DNA of 64,000 nucleotides from Actinomycetota bacterium (GCA_027729925.1 JAQCEB010000002.1:11914-75913); one strand, 5' to 3'. Positions 52,109-59,750 are shown, counted from the stretch's first letter. Notes: a model not told the origin generated them from the letters alone. A program made the numbers and translations.

Positions 52109-53634
52109 TCTCGATTTTCAATTCCAAATATATTTTCTAAATTATCTTGATAACTGTTTTGATTTTGTGATTCCTTAATTAAATCTTTCTGAGCTTTAAT
52201 TTGAATTTTAACAATTATGCCAAGTTGCTTTTCTATTTCAACTTCAACAAATTCTTTTATATCTTGAGATTTATTTAATTCGGTAATTAAAAATTCGTTA
52301 CTCTCATCTATTAAAAAACTCAACGAATTATCTTCAATTTCAGGTTTTACCAAGGTCAAATACGAATACTTTCTCGGTGTTAATTGAGTTTTGGCTTCTT
52401 TTAAAATAATCGGCCAAATTACATCAAAATTTTCTAAGCTACTTTTATTTTTTTCTTCTTTTACTGTTTTTTCTTTTTTTTTGCTTTCAGGTACTTTTTT
52501 TGATTCAACACTCAAAGCTTCGGTTTGTGGTTGCTGAGTATTAATTTTAATATTTTCACCTTCTAGTAAATCAATTCTTCTAGATAACGACTTAACGTCA
52601 AATGCAAACTCAGGCTTTATTAATTTTATAACAAATAATTCAAGCTTTAATTCTTGTGAAGGTGCGTTTTTTATATTTTGATTAATGTCGTCAAGCAAAT
52701 CAAGTATTCTTGCCAATTGCTTAGCTGTAATGCTTTCATTCAACTGATTAACTAGCTTCAACTCATCTTTAGTTAAATTAAAAATATTTTCGTCATTTGG
52801 AAGATACTTAACATAAAAAATGTTCCTAAATAAATTAGTTATCGAAGAAAGTATATCTTTAGGCTGTAAACCTTTTTTATAATTTTCTTTTAGAACTTTT
52901 AAAGCCTTTGAGGTGTCTTGTTCAAACATAGAATTGACAATTTCTAACATATTTTCTGTAGATACCCTACCTAGAATGCTGTAAACATCTTCTGTAGTTG
53001 CTTTAGATCCGAATGTTGAAAAAGTCTGTTCAAAAAGATTAATTGCATCTCGAAGAGAGCCGTCACTATTGTTCGAAATTAATTCCAGAACATCATTTTG
53101 CAATGTTATGTTTTCCTTTTTGGCAATAGTAGATAAAGTCGTAGTAATTTCTTTATTGTCTATTTTTTTAAAAACTATGTGTGTTGTTCTGCTCTTAATT
53201 GTTTCCAAAACTCTCTCGGGTTCTGTAGTTGCGAGAATAAATATTACATGTTCGGGAGGTTCTTCAAGTGTTTTTAGAAAAGCATTAGATGCAGCATTGG
53301 ACAGCATGTGAACTTCATCTAAGATAATAACTCTTTTTTTTCCTGGACTACTAGCAATAAAGTTTATATTTTCATTTAATTCACGAATATCATCTACTTT
53401 ATTATGTGATGCAGCATCAATTTCAGAAATATCAAAAGTTGGATCGCAGCCAAGTTCAATAGCAATAATTCTTGCTAATGATGTTTTACCAACTCCTCGA
53501 GGACCAGAAAATAAATATGCATGACTTAAATTATTTTTTATAATTTGCTGTTTTATAAGCTTTACAGCATCGTCCTGTCCTATAAGATCATCAATCTTTG
53601 ATGGTCTGTATTTTCTATATAAAGCTTCTTGCAT
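52105..53634 (-). CDS. dnaX: DNA polymerase III subunit gamma/tau, lacking the zinc module
   Basis: A 509-residue AAA+ clamp-loader subunit. Walker A GPRGVGKTSLAR (residues 44-55), Walker B VIILDEVHML (~103), TLEEPPEHVIFILATTEPERVLETI and SRT sensor motifs are present. Between residues 62 and 70 the sequence goes from ELGCDPTFDISEIDAAS directly, whereas DnaX normally inserts a ~30-residue four-Cys zinc module here. Domain III runs to ~370. The following low-complexity Lys/Glu/Ser linker (~375-410) contains an A9 run, and a domain IV/V-like end follows. It loads the sliding clamp and organises the replisome. It lies convergent to the 113-residue gene. Confidence 0.93.
   Translation of the reverse strand: MQEALYRKYRPSKIDDLIGQDDAVKLIKQQIIKNNLSHAYLFSGPRGVGKTSLARIIAIELGCDPTFDISEIDAASHNKVDDIRELNENINFIASSPGKKRVIILDEVHMLSNAASNAFLKTLEEPPEHVIFILATTEPERVLETIKSRTTHIVFKKIDNKEITTTLSTIAKKENITLQNDVLELISNNSDGSLRDAINLFEQTFSTFGSKATTEDVYSILGRVSTENMLEIVNSMFEQDTSKALKVLKENYKKGLQPKDILSSITNLFRNIFYVKYLPNDENIFNLTKDELKLVNQLNESITAKQLARILDLLDDINQNIKNAPSQELKLELFVIKLIKPEFAFDVKSLSRRIDLLEGENIKINTQQPQTEALSVESKKVPESKKKEKTVKEEKNKSSLENFDVIWPIILKEAKTQLTPRKYSYLTLVKPEIEDNSLSFLIDESNEFLITELNKSQDIKEFVEVEIEKQLGIIVKIQIKAQKDLIKESQNQNSYQDNLENIFGIENRD
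52474..52482 (-). other. A9 homopolymer in dnaX, candidate slippage site for a gamma-like short product
   Basis: Nine consecutive A (coding strand) at codons 385-387 in the linker between domain III and the tau tail. In the -1 frame a TAA comes after about ten codons, in the +1 frame a TAA comes after about four. Either shift would give a gamma-length protein with the complete clamp-loader core. Thermus dnaX uses transcriptional slippage at an A9 run in this way, while E. coli uses a ribosomal -1 shift at A-AAA-AAG. Poly-A runs are common in this AT-rich DNA, so function remains a hypothesis. Confidence 0.4.
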
Positions 53635-53666
53635 ACTTGTAAATGTTAATATGATACCTTTCTATA

Positions 53667-54245
53667 TTGCACTATACAATTAAACTAAGTCAAGTGAGAA
53701 TAGGTGTTGACTTAGATGGAGTTGTAGCTGACTTTACTACTGGCTGGACAACTCAATACTATAAAGACTTCGGAAAACAGATTAATGAATCTGATATTAC
53801 AGAATGGGGTCTAGCTAGTCCTTTAACTCATTTTAAAAAAGAAATCGATTTTTGGAATTGGGCTAAAGATATTAATGGAAATTCTATTTTTAGACATCTT
53901 CCAGTTTACGAAGATTCAGTTGAAGCTCTAATGGAGCAGATACACTTTGGTAATGAAATTATTATATTGTCATCTAAACCTTGGTGGTCAATAAATGACA
54001 CGTTACTTTGGTTAGGTGAAAATAAAATACCTACTAAAGAAATACATTTTACAGAAGATAAATGGAAAATTGATTGTGATGTGTATATTGACGATGCTCC
54101 ACATCAACTTAAAAGTTTTACAAAAAAAACAAATGAAAAGCTAATAATTCGTTTTGTCAGAAGTTACAACAGACCTATCGAGGGAGTTTTGGATTTACAT
54201 CATTGGAAAGATTTAACCTCTTTACTTGAATCTCAAAAACTGTAA
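53667..54245 (+). CDS. 5'(3')-deoxyribonucleotidase-like HAD phosphatase
   Basis: A 192-residue HAD-family protein. The nucleophile motif is VRIGVDLDGVVADFT (D-x-D), motif II Ser appears in IIILSSKPWWS, and the acidic motif III/IV is CDVYIDDAPHQL. These match NT5C-type deoxynucleotidases that remove the 5' phosphate from dNMPs. The TTG start at 53667 and a GTG at 53694 are both possible; the D-x-D motif lies just after the GTG. It is divergent from dnaX (32 bp) and 9 bp before dgt, so both downstream genes act on deoxynucleotide pools. Confidence 0.75.
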   Translation: MHYTIKLSQVRIGVDLDGVVADFTTGWTTQYYKDFGKQINESDITEWGLASPLTHFKKEIDFWNWAKDINGNSIFRHLPVYEDSVEALMEQIHFGNEIIILSSKPWWSINDTLLWLGENKIPTKEIHFTEDKWKIDCDVYIDDAPHQLKSFTKKTNEKLIIRFVRSYNRPIEGVLDLHHWKDLTSLLESQKL

Positions 54246-54254
54246 AGTAAATTT

Positions 54255-55235
54255 ATGAATGATTCTTTCGTATTAAGAGATAGAATTTGGAGAGAACAGA
54301 ATGAAAGAGTTTCCCTCTCTTCTATAGCAACATTTGCTGATTCAACAGAAGGAAGAATAAATCACGAAGAAAAAGATTTATTCAGAACTGAATTTGAAAG
54401 AGACAGAGACAGAATTTTACACTCAAAAGCATTTAGAAGGCTTAAACACAAAACCCAGGTATTTATTAATCCAGATGGTGATCATTTTATAACTAGAATG
54501 TCTCATACTTTGCAAGTTACTCAAATTGGAAGGTCAATTGCAAAAGCACTTGGATTAAATCCTGACTTAACTGAAGCAATTTGTCTTGGACACGATGTTG
54601 GGCACTCGCCGTTTGGACATACTGGTGAAGATGTCTTGAATGAAATGCTAGACAATGGATGGAGTCACTCAGAAAACTCTGTAAAAATTTTTAAACACAT
54701 AGAACCTAAAAATTTAACTATAGAAACACTAAATGGGATTGAGAAACATCCTTGGAAATATACCGAACCTCCAAAAACTCCAGAGGGTATGGTTTGTAGA
54801 TTTGCTGACAGAATTGCTTATCTTTCTCATGATGTTGAAGATGCAGTTAGAGCTGGTGTTTTAAAAGAGTCAGACATTCCAAAAGATATTACTGATGTTC
54901 TTGGTGAGCCAGGTAAAAATTGGATTAATTCACTTATTTCTGGAGTTTTTAAAGGTTCTAGCAATTCTGAAATAGCAATGGATTCAGAAATTCTAGATAC
55001 TATGAATCGATTAAGAGACTTTATGTTCAAAAATGTTTACCTCAGAGAAGAAACAATGAAACAAAGAACGGATGCAAAAAGAATTGTTGAATTTTTAGTA
55101 AATTACTTTACAAAACGACCCCAAGATTTACCTGATTTTTATATTCAAGACCAAACTGATATACAGAATGCTGTAGATTATGTTGCAGGAATGACCGATC
55201 GTTATGCAATTGCAACATATGAAAAACTTAATTAA
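54255..55235 (+). CDS. dgt: Deoxyguanosinetriphosphate triphosphohydrolase-like protein
   Basis: A 326-residue HD-domain enzyme. HSKAFRRLKHKTQVFIN then the HD pair GHDVGHSPFGHTGE, CRFADRIAYLSHDVEDA and ALGLNPDLTEAICLG fit the dGTPase/SAMHD1 group that converts dNTP to nucleoside and triphosphate. The length is that of the short type 2 class, smaller than E. coli Dgt (505 residues). It regulates dNTP pools, along with the upstream deoxynucleotidase. It converges with the enoyl-CoA hydratase with an 8 bp overlap. Confidence 0.9.
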   Translation: MNDSFVLRDRIWREQNERVSLSSIATFADSTEGRINHEEKDLFRTEFERDRDRILHSKAFRRLKHKTQVFINPDGDHFITRMSHTLQVTQIGRSIAKALGLNPDLTEAICLGHDVGHSPFGHTGEDVLNEMLDNGWSHSENSVKIFKHIEPKNLTIETLNGIEKHPWKYTEPPKTPEGMVCRFADRIAYLSHDVEDAVRAGVLKESDIPKDITDVLGEPGKNWINSLISGVFKGSSNSEIAMDSEILDTMNRLRDFMFKNVYLREETMKQRTDAKRIVEFLVNYFTKRPQDLPDFYIQDQTDIQNAVDYVAGMTDRYAIATYEKLN

Positions 55236-56037
55236 ATTTAGGGTCTCTTTTTTCTAAAAATGCTAACACGCCTTCTTTCAAGTCATCAGAAATCAAAAAA
55301 CTAGTATTCCATAACCTGACGTACTCTAGAGCCTGTTCAGTTGTTAAATCCTCGCCTTTATCTAGTACTTGCTTTACACCTCTAATAACATTTGTTGAGT
55401 TTTGAGAAATTTCTTCGGCTAAAAGTTGTCCCGCTTCAAATAAATCTTCTTTACTTTCATAAGTTGAATTAACAAATCTAATCTTTTCAGCATATACTCC
55501 GTCAAATACTTTTCCAGTAAACGCTAGCTCTCTAACGTCACCTTTTGAAACTATCTTTGGCATTCGTTGTAGGATTCCAACATCGGCAACAAGACCTAGT
55601 TTGGACTCTCCAATAGAAAATTTTGCATCTTTTGTAGAGAGCCGAATATCACATGCTGAAATAAGGTTTGTTGCCCCGCCTAAACAATACCCATGTGCTA
55701 AAGCAATAACAGGAACTTCACTTTTAGAAAATTCTGTAAATGCATCTTGCATCTTTTTAATAGAGTTCATTAGTTTTTTTCTCTCTTTAGTGTTGGAAGT
55801 TAAATCTTCATTTATCTCAAAATTTGTCATAAATGTTGTTATATCTATACCGGAAGAAAAAGAATCTCCTTTTCCAGCAATAACTATACAATTTACTTCT
55901 TCTGTTTCATTTAATTCTTTAATAGCCTTTGGGAGACCAAACCAAATATCAAGATCTAGGGCGTTTTTTTTATCAGGTCTATTAATCCAAATATAACCAA
56001 CTTGATTTTTAATTTCTTTAATTAATTTCTCATCCAT
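55228..56037 (-). CDS. Enoyl-CoA hydratase/isomerase family protein
   Basis: A 269-residue crotonase-fold enzyme. The first oxyanion segment is GKGDSFSSGIDITTF and the second ALAHGYCLGGATNLISACD. The active-site helix FSIGESKLGLVADVG has Glu/Asp in the positions used by hydratases or delta-isomerases (D of VADVG resembles dienoyl-CoA isomerases, ECH1). It acts on 2-enoyl- or dienoyl-CoA. The acyl-CoA dehydrogenase at 3 kb and the Fe-S protein at 14 kb could serve the same pathway, though they are distant. Divergent from the nitroreductase. Confidence 0.85.
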   Translation of the reverse strand: MDEKLIKEIKNQVGYIWINRPDKKNALDLDIWFGLPKAIKELNETEEVNCIVIAGKGDSFSSGIDITTFMTNFEINEDLTSNTKERKKLMNSIKKMQDAFTEFSKSEVPVIALAHGYCLGGATNLISACDIRLSTKDAKFSIGESKLGLVADVGILQRMPKIVSKGDVRELAFTGKVFDGVYAEKIRFVNSTYESKEDLFEAGQLLAEEISQNSTNVIRGVKQVLDKGEDLTTEQALEYVRLWNTSFLISDDLKEGVLAFLEKRDPKFN

Positions 56038-56063
56038 CTTATCTATATTAGTAAGATTGTTAG

Positions 56064-56724
56064 ATGGATGTATTTGAAGCTCTATACACTACTCGAGCGA
56101 TGAGAAGTTAGTGAAGAAAAAATACCTGAAGAAATTATTCAACAAATGGTCGATGCAGCAATTCGTGCTCCAAGTGGTTCAAATCGACAAGGGTGGAAGT
56201 TTATTGTTGTTACTGATAATGATGTTAAAAATCAATTAGGAGATGCTTATAGAGAAGCGTGGAACTTTTATGTAAAAGAATTTTATGGTGGAAGTTCAGA
56301 TATGGGAGCATCGAATGTTGGAGATACCGAAAAAGCTCAACAAGTAAATAGAATTAGCAAATCTGCTGCATGGCTTTCTGAAAACTTTCATAAAGTACCC
56401 GCACAATTTGTAGTTTTATCTCGAAATGATCCTACTGGTTCATCAATTTATCCAGCTATTTGGAGCATTATGTTAGCTGGTAGAGCACACGGTATCGGAA
56501 CATGTTTGACTACAGTTTTGGGAATGTTTCAACAAGAAAAAGCATTTGAAATACTTGATATTCCTAGCGACAAAGGTTGGACTATCAATGCAGTAATCAC
56601 AGCAGGATATCCTTTAGGAAAATGGGGCGTTGCTGACAGAAACCCTTTAGATCAAGTTACTTATTTAAATAAATGGGGAAATGAAACAAATTGGAATGTA
56701 AATGAACCCCTTTGGAATTATTAA
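56064..56724 (+). CDS. Nitroreductase family protein, with a frameshift near its 5' end
   Basis: A flavin-dependent nitroreductase-like protein. Read from ATG 56064 the frame gives MDVFEALYTTRAMR, the typical start of the family, then runs into TAG-TGA. From about 56107 the next frame gives VSEEKIPEEIIQQMVDAAIRA and the rest up to 56724 (PSGSNRQGW FMN-phosphate motif, GIGTCLTTVLG, AVITAGYPLG). Aligning the two parts to the family spacing implies two bases lost around 56106. A conventional caller would start at the internal ATG 56146. It could be a sequencing/assembly error, a genuine recent mutation or a programmed shift; error or mutation is most likely. The FMN sites are all after the break. 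Confidence 0.75.
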
Positions 56725-56739
56725 AAAATTTTTTTAGCT

Positions 56740-56946
56740 CTAAGGATTAAAATTTATCCCCGAAGTATTAATACTATTTAATATTCTTTCTTTTTTTACT
56801 TGCTGCGTTCCAGCTTTTAAATCAATGTCTCTACAAATAGATTCTTTAATATTTACGTCACTAGATGTACAATTTTTTTCTGTTTCAGAAAAATTTTCTC
56901 CACAGCTAAGGAGAAAAATTAGGAAGAAAAATAAAAATTTTTTCAT
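56740..56946 (-). CDS. Small predicted lipoprotein
   Basis: A 68-residue product with a short signal (KKFLFFFLIFLLSCGEN) whose lipobox LLSC gives a lipidated Cys at 15. The mature part is ~53 residues with three further Cys (NCTSS, SICRD) and no known domain. It lies between the nitroreductase (convergent, 15 bp) and tRNA-Arg. Small lipoproteins like this are often lineage-specific. Support is moderate because of its size. Confidence 0.55.
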   Translation of the reverse strand: MKKFLFFFLIFLLSCGENFSETEKNCTSSDVNIKESICRDIDLKAGTQQVKKERILNSINTSGINFNP

Positions 56947-56977
56947 AACATCAGTTTAGTAAAGAATTGTTTCGGAG

Positions 56978-57051
56978 CACGCCCGGAGGGAGTCGAACCC
57001 CCAACCTTCTGATCCGTAGTCAGATGCTCTATCCAATTAAGCTACGGGCGC
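56978..57051 (-). tRNA. tRNA-Arg (anticodon ACG)
   Basis: 74 nt. On the minus strand, acceptor GCGCCCG pairs with CGGGCGT, discriminator G. D-arm TAGCTTAATTGGATAGAGCA, anticodon loop CTACGGA (ACG) on stem CTGAC... and T-arm GGGGGTTCGACTCCC are regular. The gene lacks an encoded CCA. ACG needs A34-to-inosine editing to read CGU/CGC/CGA, and TadA is encoded 312 bp upstream on the same strand. Confidence 0.95.
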
Positions 57052-57055
57052 GTGG

Positions 57056-57142
57056 CGGAGAGGGAGGGATTCGAACCCTCGAGGGAATTGCTTCCCCACT
57101 CGCTTAGCAGGCGAGCACTTTAGGCCACTCAGTCACCTCTCC
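57056..57142 (-). tRNA. tRNA-Ser (anticodon GCT)
   Basis: 87 nt with the long variable arm of class II serine tRNA. Acceptor GGAGAGG pairs with CCTCTCC, discriminator G; anticodon loop CTGCTAA gives GCT, reading AGC/AGU. The variable arm is GTGGGGAAGCAATTCCC. T-arm GAGGGTTCGAATCCCTC. No encoded CCA. Confidence 0.95.
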
Positions 57143-57149
57143 AAGCTGG

Positions 57150-57235
57150 CGGAGGGAGTGGGATTCGAACCCACGGTATGGAATACATACATTAGTTTTC
57201 AAGACTAACGCCTTCGTCCGCTCGGCCATCCCTCC
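57150..57235 (-). tRNA. tRNA-Ser (anticodon TGA)
   Basis: 86 nt class II tRNA. Acceptor GGAGGGA pairs with TCCCTCC, discriminator G. Anticodon stem TTAGT/ACTAA encloses loop CTTGAAA, giving TGA for UCA/UCG. The variable arm has the TGTATGTATTCCATAC-type long stem. T-arm GTGGGTTCGAATCCCAC. No encoded CCA. Confidence 0.95.
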
Positions 57236-57248
57236 AGATGGTCTTGTG

Positions 57249-57337
57249 CGGAGGGAGAGGGATTCGAACCCTCGAAGGGGATGAACCCTTACACGCTTTC
57301 CAAGCGTGCGCACTAGGCCAGACTATGCGATCCCTCC
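57249..57337 (-). tRNA. tRNA-Ser (anticodon GGA)
   Basis: 89 nt class II tRNA. Acceptor GGAGGGA pairs with TCCCTCC, discriminator G. Anticodon stem CACGC/GCGTG with loop TTGGAAA gives GGA for UCC/UCU. Long variable arm around AAGGGTTCATCCCCTT. T-arm GAGGGTTCGAATCCCTC. It is the first in the minus-strand tRNA cluster and lies 25 bp after the tadA stop, so it may be transcribed with tadA. Confidence 0.95.
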
Positions 57338-57362
57338 GTATAAGTCTGAGATTCTATTGTAG

Positions 57363-57830
57363 CTATCTCTTACTTTCAAAGAAAGAGGATAATATAGCTT
57401 CAGATTCATGTGTAAGAATATTATCCTTAATCTCTACAAAATGATTCAATCTAGGATCTTGAGGAATATTGTATAAAGAATATGCAGCACCAGCTTTTAA
57501 ATTTGGAGCGGCATAAATTAATGTCTTAATTCTTGAAAGCACAATAGCACCAGCGCACATAGAATCTGGTTCAAGTGTCACAGCAAGGGTGGTGCCTTCG
57601 AGTCTCCAGGTTCCTAATTTTTTTGCTGCTTCTTGTAACACTAAAATCTCAGCATGTGCGACAGGATTTTGATCAACCTCTCGTCTATTGTGATTCGAAC
57701 AAATTAGTTCATCATTTGCATCAAAGATTGCAGCTCCGACTGGAATCTCATTTAAATCAAGTGCCTTTTTAGATTCTAGTAACGCAACTTCCATCTTTTC
57801 TTCATCAGATTTATACTTCATAATATTCAT
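57363..57830 (-). CDS. tadA: tRNA adenosine(34) deaminase TadA with altered zinc site
   Basis: A 155-residue deaminase (ATG 57830 chosen; the longer frame enters the tRNA-Ser gene, and ATG 57821 is also possible). The catalytic HAE is in PVAHAEILVLQEAA, and the substrate-recognition C-terminus (LKAGAAYSLYNIPQDPRLNHFVEI) looks like mycobacterial TadA. The zinc motif P-C-x-x-C is P-D-S-M-C here: GAT (Asp) replaces the first Cys. TadA converts A34 to inosine in tRNA-Arg(ACG), encoded in the adjacent cluster. Whether Asp can bind zinc and keep the enzyme active is not known from sequence. Neighbour tRNA-Ser(GGA) is on the same strand 25 bp on. Confidence 0.88.
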   Translation of the reverse strand: MNIMKYKSDEEKMEVALLESKKALDLNEIPVGAAIFDANDELICSNHNRREVDQNPVAHAEILVLQEAAKKLGTWRLEGTTLAVTLEPDSMCAGAIVLSRIKTLIYAAPNLKAGAAYSLYNIPQDPRLNHFVEIKDNILTHESEAILSSFFESKR

Positions 57831-57837
57831 ATTACTC

Positions 57838-57924
57838 GGAGAGGTCGCATAGTCCGGTCTAGTGCGCGACACTCGAAATGTCGTGAGTCATTTGGCTCCG
57901 TGGGTTCGAATCCCACCCTCTCCG
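57838..57924 (+). tRNA. tRNA-Ser (anticodon CGA)
   Basis: 87 nt class II tRNA on the plus strand. Acceptor GGAGAGG pairs with CCTCTCC, discriminator G. Stem CGACA/TGTCG carries loop CTCGAAA (CGA for UCG). Long variable arm GTGAGTCATTTGGCTCC. T-arm GTGGGTTCGAATCCCAC. Its 5' end is 7 bp from the divergent tadA start, so its promoter must lie inside tadA. Confidence 0.95.
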
Positions 57925-57957
57925 CTGATAACTTTTTTTAACAAGTAAAATTGCTTG

Positions 57958-58506
57958 ATGTTTGAGTTTTTTATTTTTGCATTCGTTACTGCAATAACAC
58001 CGGGTCCTAATAACTCTATGCTTATGGCTTCTTCTCTCAAATTTGGCAAAAAGGCTTCTATTCCACATTTTCTAGGTATTTGGCTAGGATTTACATTTTT
58101 ATTTTTTGTTGGTGGTTTTGCACTCTCATTTATTCCGATAAAAATTTTTGATTATCTACAATATGTTGGTTATGCAGTAATAACTTATATAGCATTCAAA
58201 GTTGCAACCACTACTACTTCTATTAGTAAAGAAAAAATTGAAAAGCCATTTACTTTTATTCAAGCATGTTTATTTCAATGGATAAACCCTAAAGGAGTGG
58301 TGATGGCAGTGTCAGGTCTGACTGCGTTTAATATTACCAGCAATCAAGGAGCACTCGTATATTTTGCGATACTACCATTCTGCGTTGGTGCTTGGCTTTT
58401 TTTGGGCGAGAGCTTGCAAAATACTTTAAAGAAAAGTGCTCTTTTTGCGAGGGTGGTATATGTATCTTTAGGGTTAAGTATGGTGGCTAGTTTATTATTA
58501 GCTTAA
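57958..58506 (+). CDS. LysE/RhtB family amino-acid exporter
   Basis: A 182-residue membrane protein with about six helices. The signature TAITPGPNNSMLMAS at residue ~12 is the LysE/RhtB fingerprint (G-P-N). QACLFQWINPKGVVMAVSGLTA is a second conserved element. It exports amino acids or related metabolites such as lysine, threonine or homoserine; specificity is open. The ATG at 57958 is preferred to an adjoining TTG. It follows tRNA-Ser(CGA) by 33 bp and its end overlaps serS convergently by 9 bp. Confidence 0.85.
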   Translation: MFEFFIFAFVTAITPGPNNSMLMASSLKFGKKASIPHFLGIWLGFTFLFFVGGFALSFIPIKIFDYLQYVGYAVITYIAFKVATTTTSISKEKIEKPFTFIQACLFQWINPKGVVMAVSGLTAFNITSNQGALVYFAILPFCVGAWLFLGESLQNTLKKSALFARVVYVSLGLSMVASLLLA

Positions 58507-59748
58507 TTTTTCAATACCCAAAATATTGGAAAGAGACTCAGAAAACTTTACAGTTCCGTCTTCTTGCTGGTTGTTTTCGATTAAAGCAATAAGAATTCTG
58601 CCTACAGCGATTGCAGTACCATTAAGTGTGTGAATAATTTGAGTGTTTCCATCTTTTTTAGATCGAATATTTAATCTCCTAGCTTGATAGTCGGTAGTGT
58701 TTGAACACGAAGTAACCTCTCTGTATGTGTTTTGACTTGGTATCCAAGCTTCAATATCATACTTTTTAGAAGCAGAAGCTCCTAAATCTCCTGAACAAAC
58801 ATCCACGACCCTGTATGGTATTTCTAGCTCTTGTAATATTTCTTCTTCGACAGATAAAATAAATTCATGTTCCTCAATTGATTTTTCAGGATCGCAAAAT
58901 GAAAACATCTCAACTTTATCAAATTGGTGAACCCTAAAAATACCTGAAGTGTCTTTACCATATGTTCCTGCTTCTCTTCTAAAACAAGTTGAAAATCCTG
59001 CATATCTTATTGGAAGATTTTCTAATGATAAAATTTCATCACTTTTTAATGCAGCTAGTGGAACTTCAGAAGTACCTACAAGATAAAGGTCATCATTTGG
59101 TATTTGATATACCTGTTCAGCATCATCTGGAAAAAAGCCTGTACCATAAAGTGCTTTTTCTCTTACTAAAACAGGTGGTACTGTTGGGATAAACCCTTTA
59201 TCGGATAACTTGTTTAATGCCCAACTTACTAAACTAAATTCAATCTTTACAAGATCTCCGAATAAATATGAAAACCTTGAGCCTGAAACATCTGCAGCTT
59301 TTTGGACATCTATTAACCCTAGTTTTTCAGCAATTTGTAAATGATCTTTAGGATTATCTATTTTTTTTATATTTCCAACTTTTTTTATTTCTAAATTATC
59401 TTCATCCGTTTTACCAACTGGTGATGAATCAGAAATTAAATTCGGAAGTTTTATCCACTCATCAAAAAATCTTCGATCTTTTTCTTCAACTTTATCAAAA
59501 AGTGATTTAACTTCTTCACTTAAGCTTGCAGCTTTTTCTAACATTTTTGCTTTTTCATCTACAGAGGCTGAAGCAATTAGTTTGCCGATCTCTTTTTGTT
59601 CAGCTCTTTTTTGTTCAGCTTCAAATCTAATAGATTTTCTTTCTTCGTTAAGCTCTTCTAATTTAGATATGTCAATTTTTAAATTTCTCTTGGTTAAGCT
59701 AAGTTCTAATAAATCTATATTTTCTTTTAATAAATTAGGGTCTAACAT
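58498..59748 (-). CDS. serS: Seryl-tRNA synthetase
   Basis: A 416-residue class II synthetase. An N-terminal coiled-coil arm (LEELNEERKSIRFEAEQKR...) that grips the long variable arm of tRNA-Ser is followed by motif 2 (GFSTCFRREAGTYGKDTSGIFRVHQFDKVE) and motif 3 (NGTAIAVGRILIALIENNQ). Ser/ATP residues such as LVGTSEVPLAA are visible. It would charge the four tRNA-Ser genes encoded within 1.6 kb and also the tRNA-Sec needed for the two selenoproteins in this window. It lies 2 bp after the stop-proximal end of the adjoining secreted-protein gene. Confidence 0.96.
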   Translation of the reverse strand: MLDPNLLKENIDLLELSLTKRNLKIDISKLEELNEERKSIRFEAEQKRAEQKEIGKLIASASVDEKAKMLEKAASLSEEVKSLFDKVEEKDRRFFDEWIKLPNLISDSSPVGKTDEDNLEIKKVGNIKKIDNPKDHLQIAEKLGLIDVQKAADVSGSRFSYLFGDLVKIEFSLVSWALNKLSDKGFIPTVPPVLVREKALYGTGFFPDDAEQVYQIPNDDLYLVGTSEVPLAALKSDEILSLENLPIRYAGFSTCFRREAGTYGKDTSGIFRVHQFDKVEMFSFCDPEKSIEEHEFILSVEEEILQELEIPYRVVDVCSGDLGASASKKYDIEAWIPSQNTYREVTSCSNTTDYQARRLNIRSKKDGNTQIIHTLNGTAIAVGRILIALIENNQQEDGTVKFSESLSNILGIEKLS

Positions 59749-59750
59749 AA

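Noticed and set aside
55601..55996. 131-codon plus-strand open frame inside the enoyl-CoA hydratase
   Set aside because: Antisense shadow with no domain signal; the hydratase frame shows complete motifs.
56098..56106. TGA at 56101 in the nitroreductase frame as another selenocysteine codon
   Set aside because: The residues before it in that frame (MYLKLYTLLER) do not match the family, whereas the neighbouring frame gives MDVFEALYTTRAMR. A frameshift explains the data better.
57104..57313. Open frames across the tRNA-Ser cluster on both strands
   Set aside because: They coincide with tRNA cloverleaf sequences and have no independent support.
57859..58068. Minus-strand open frame spanning tRNA-Ser(CGA) and lysE start
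   Set aside because: Reads through a tRNA gene and the start of a clear LysE protein.
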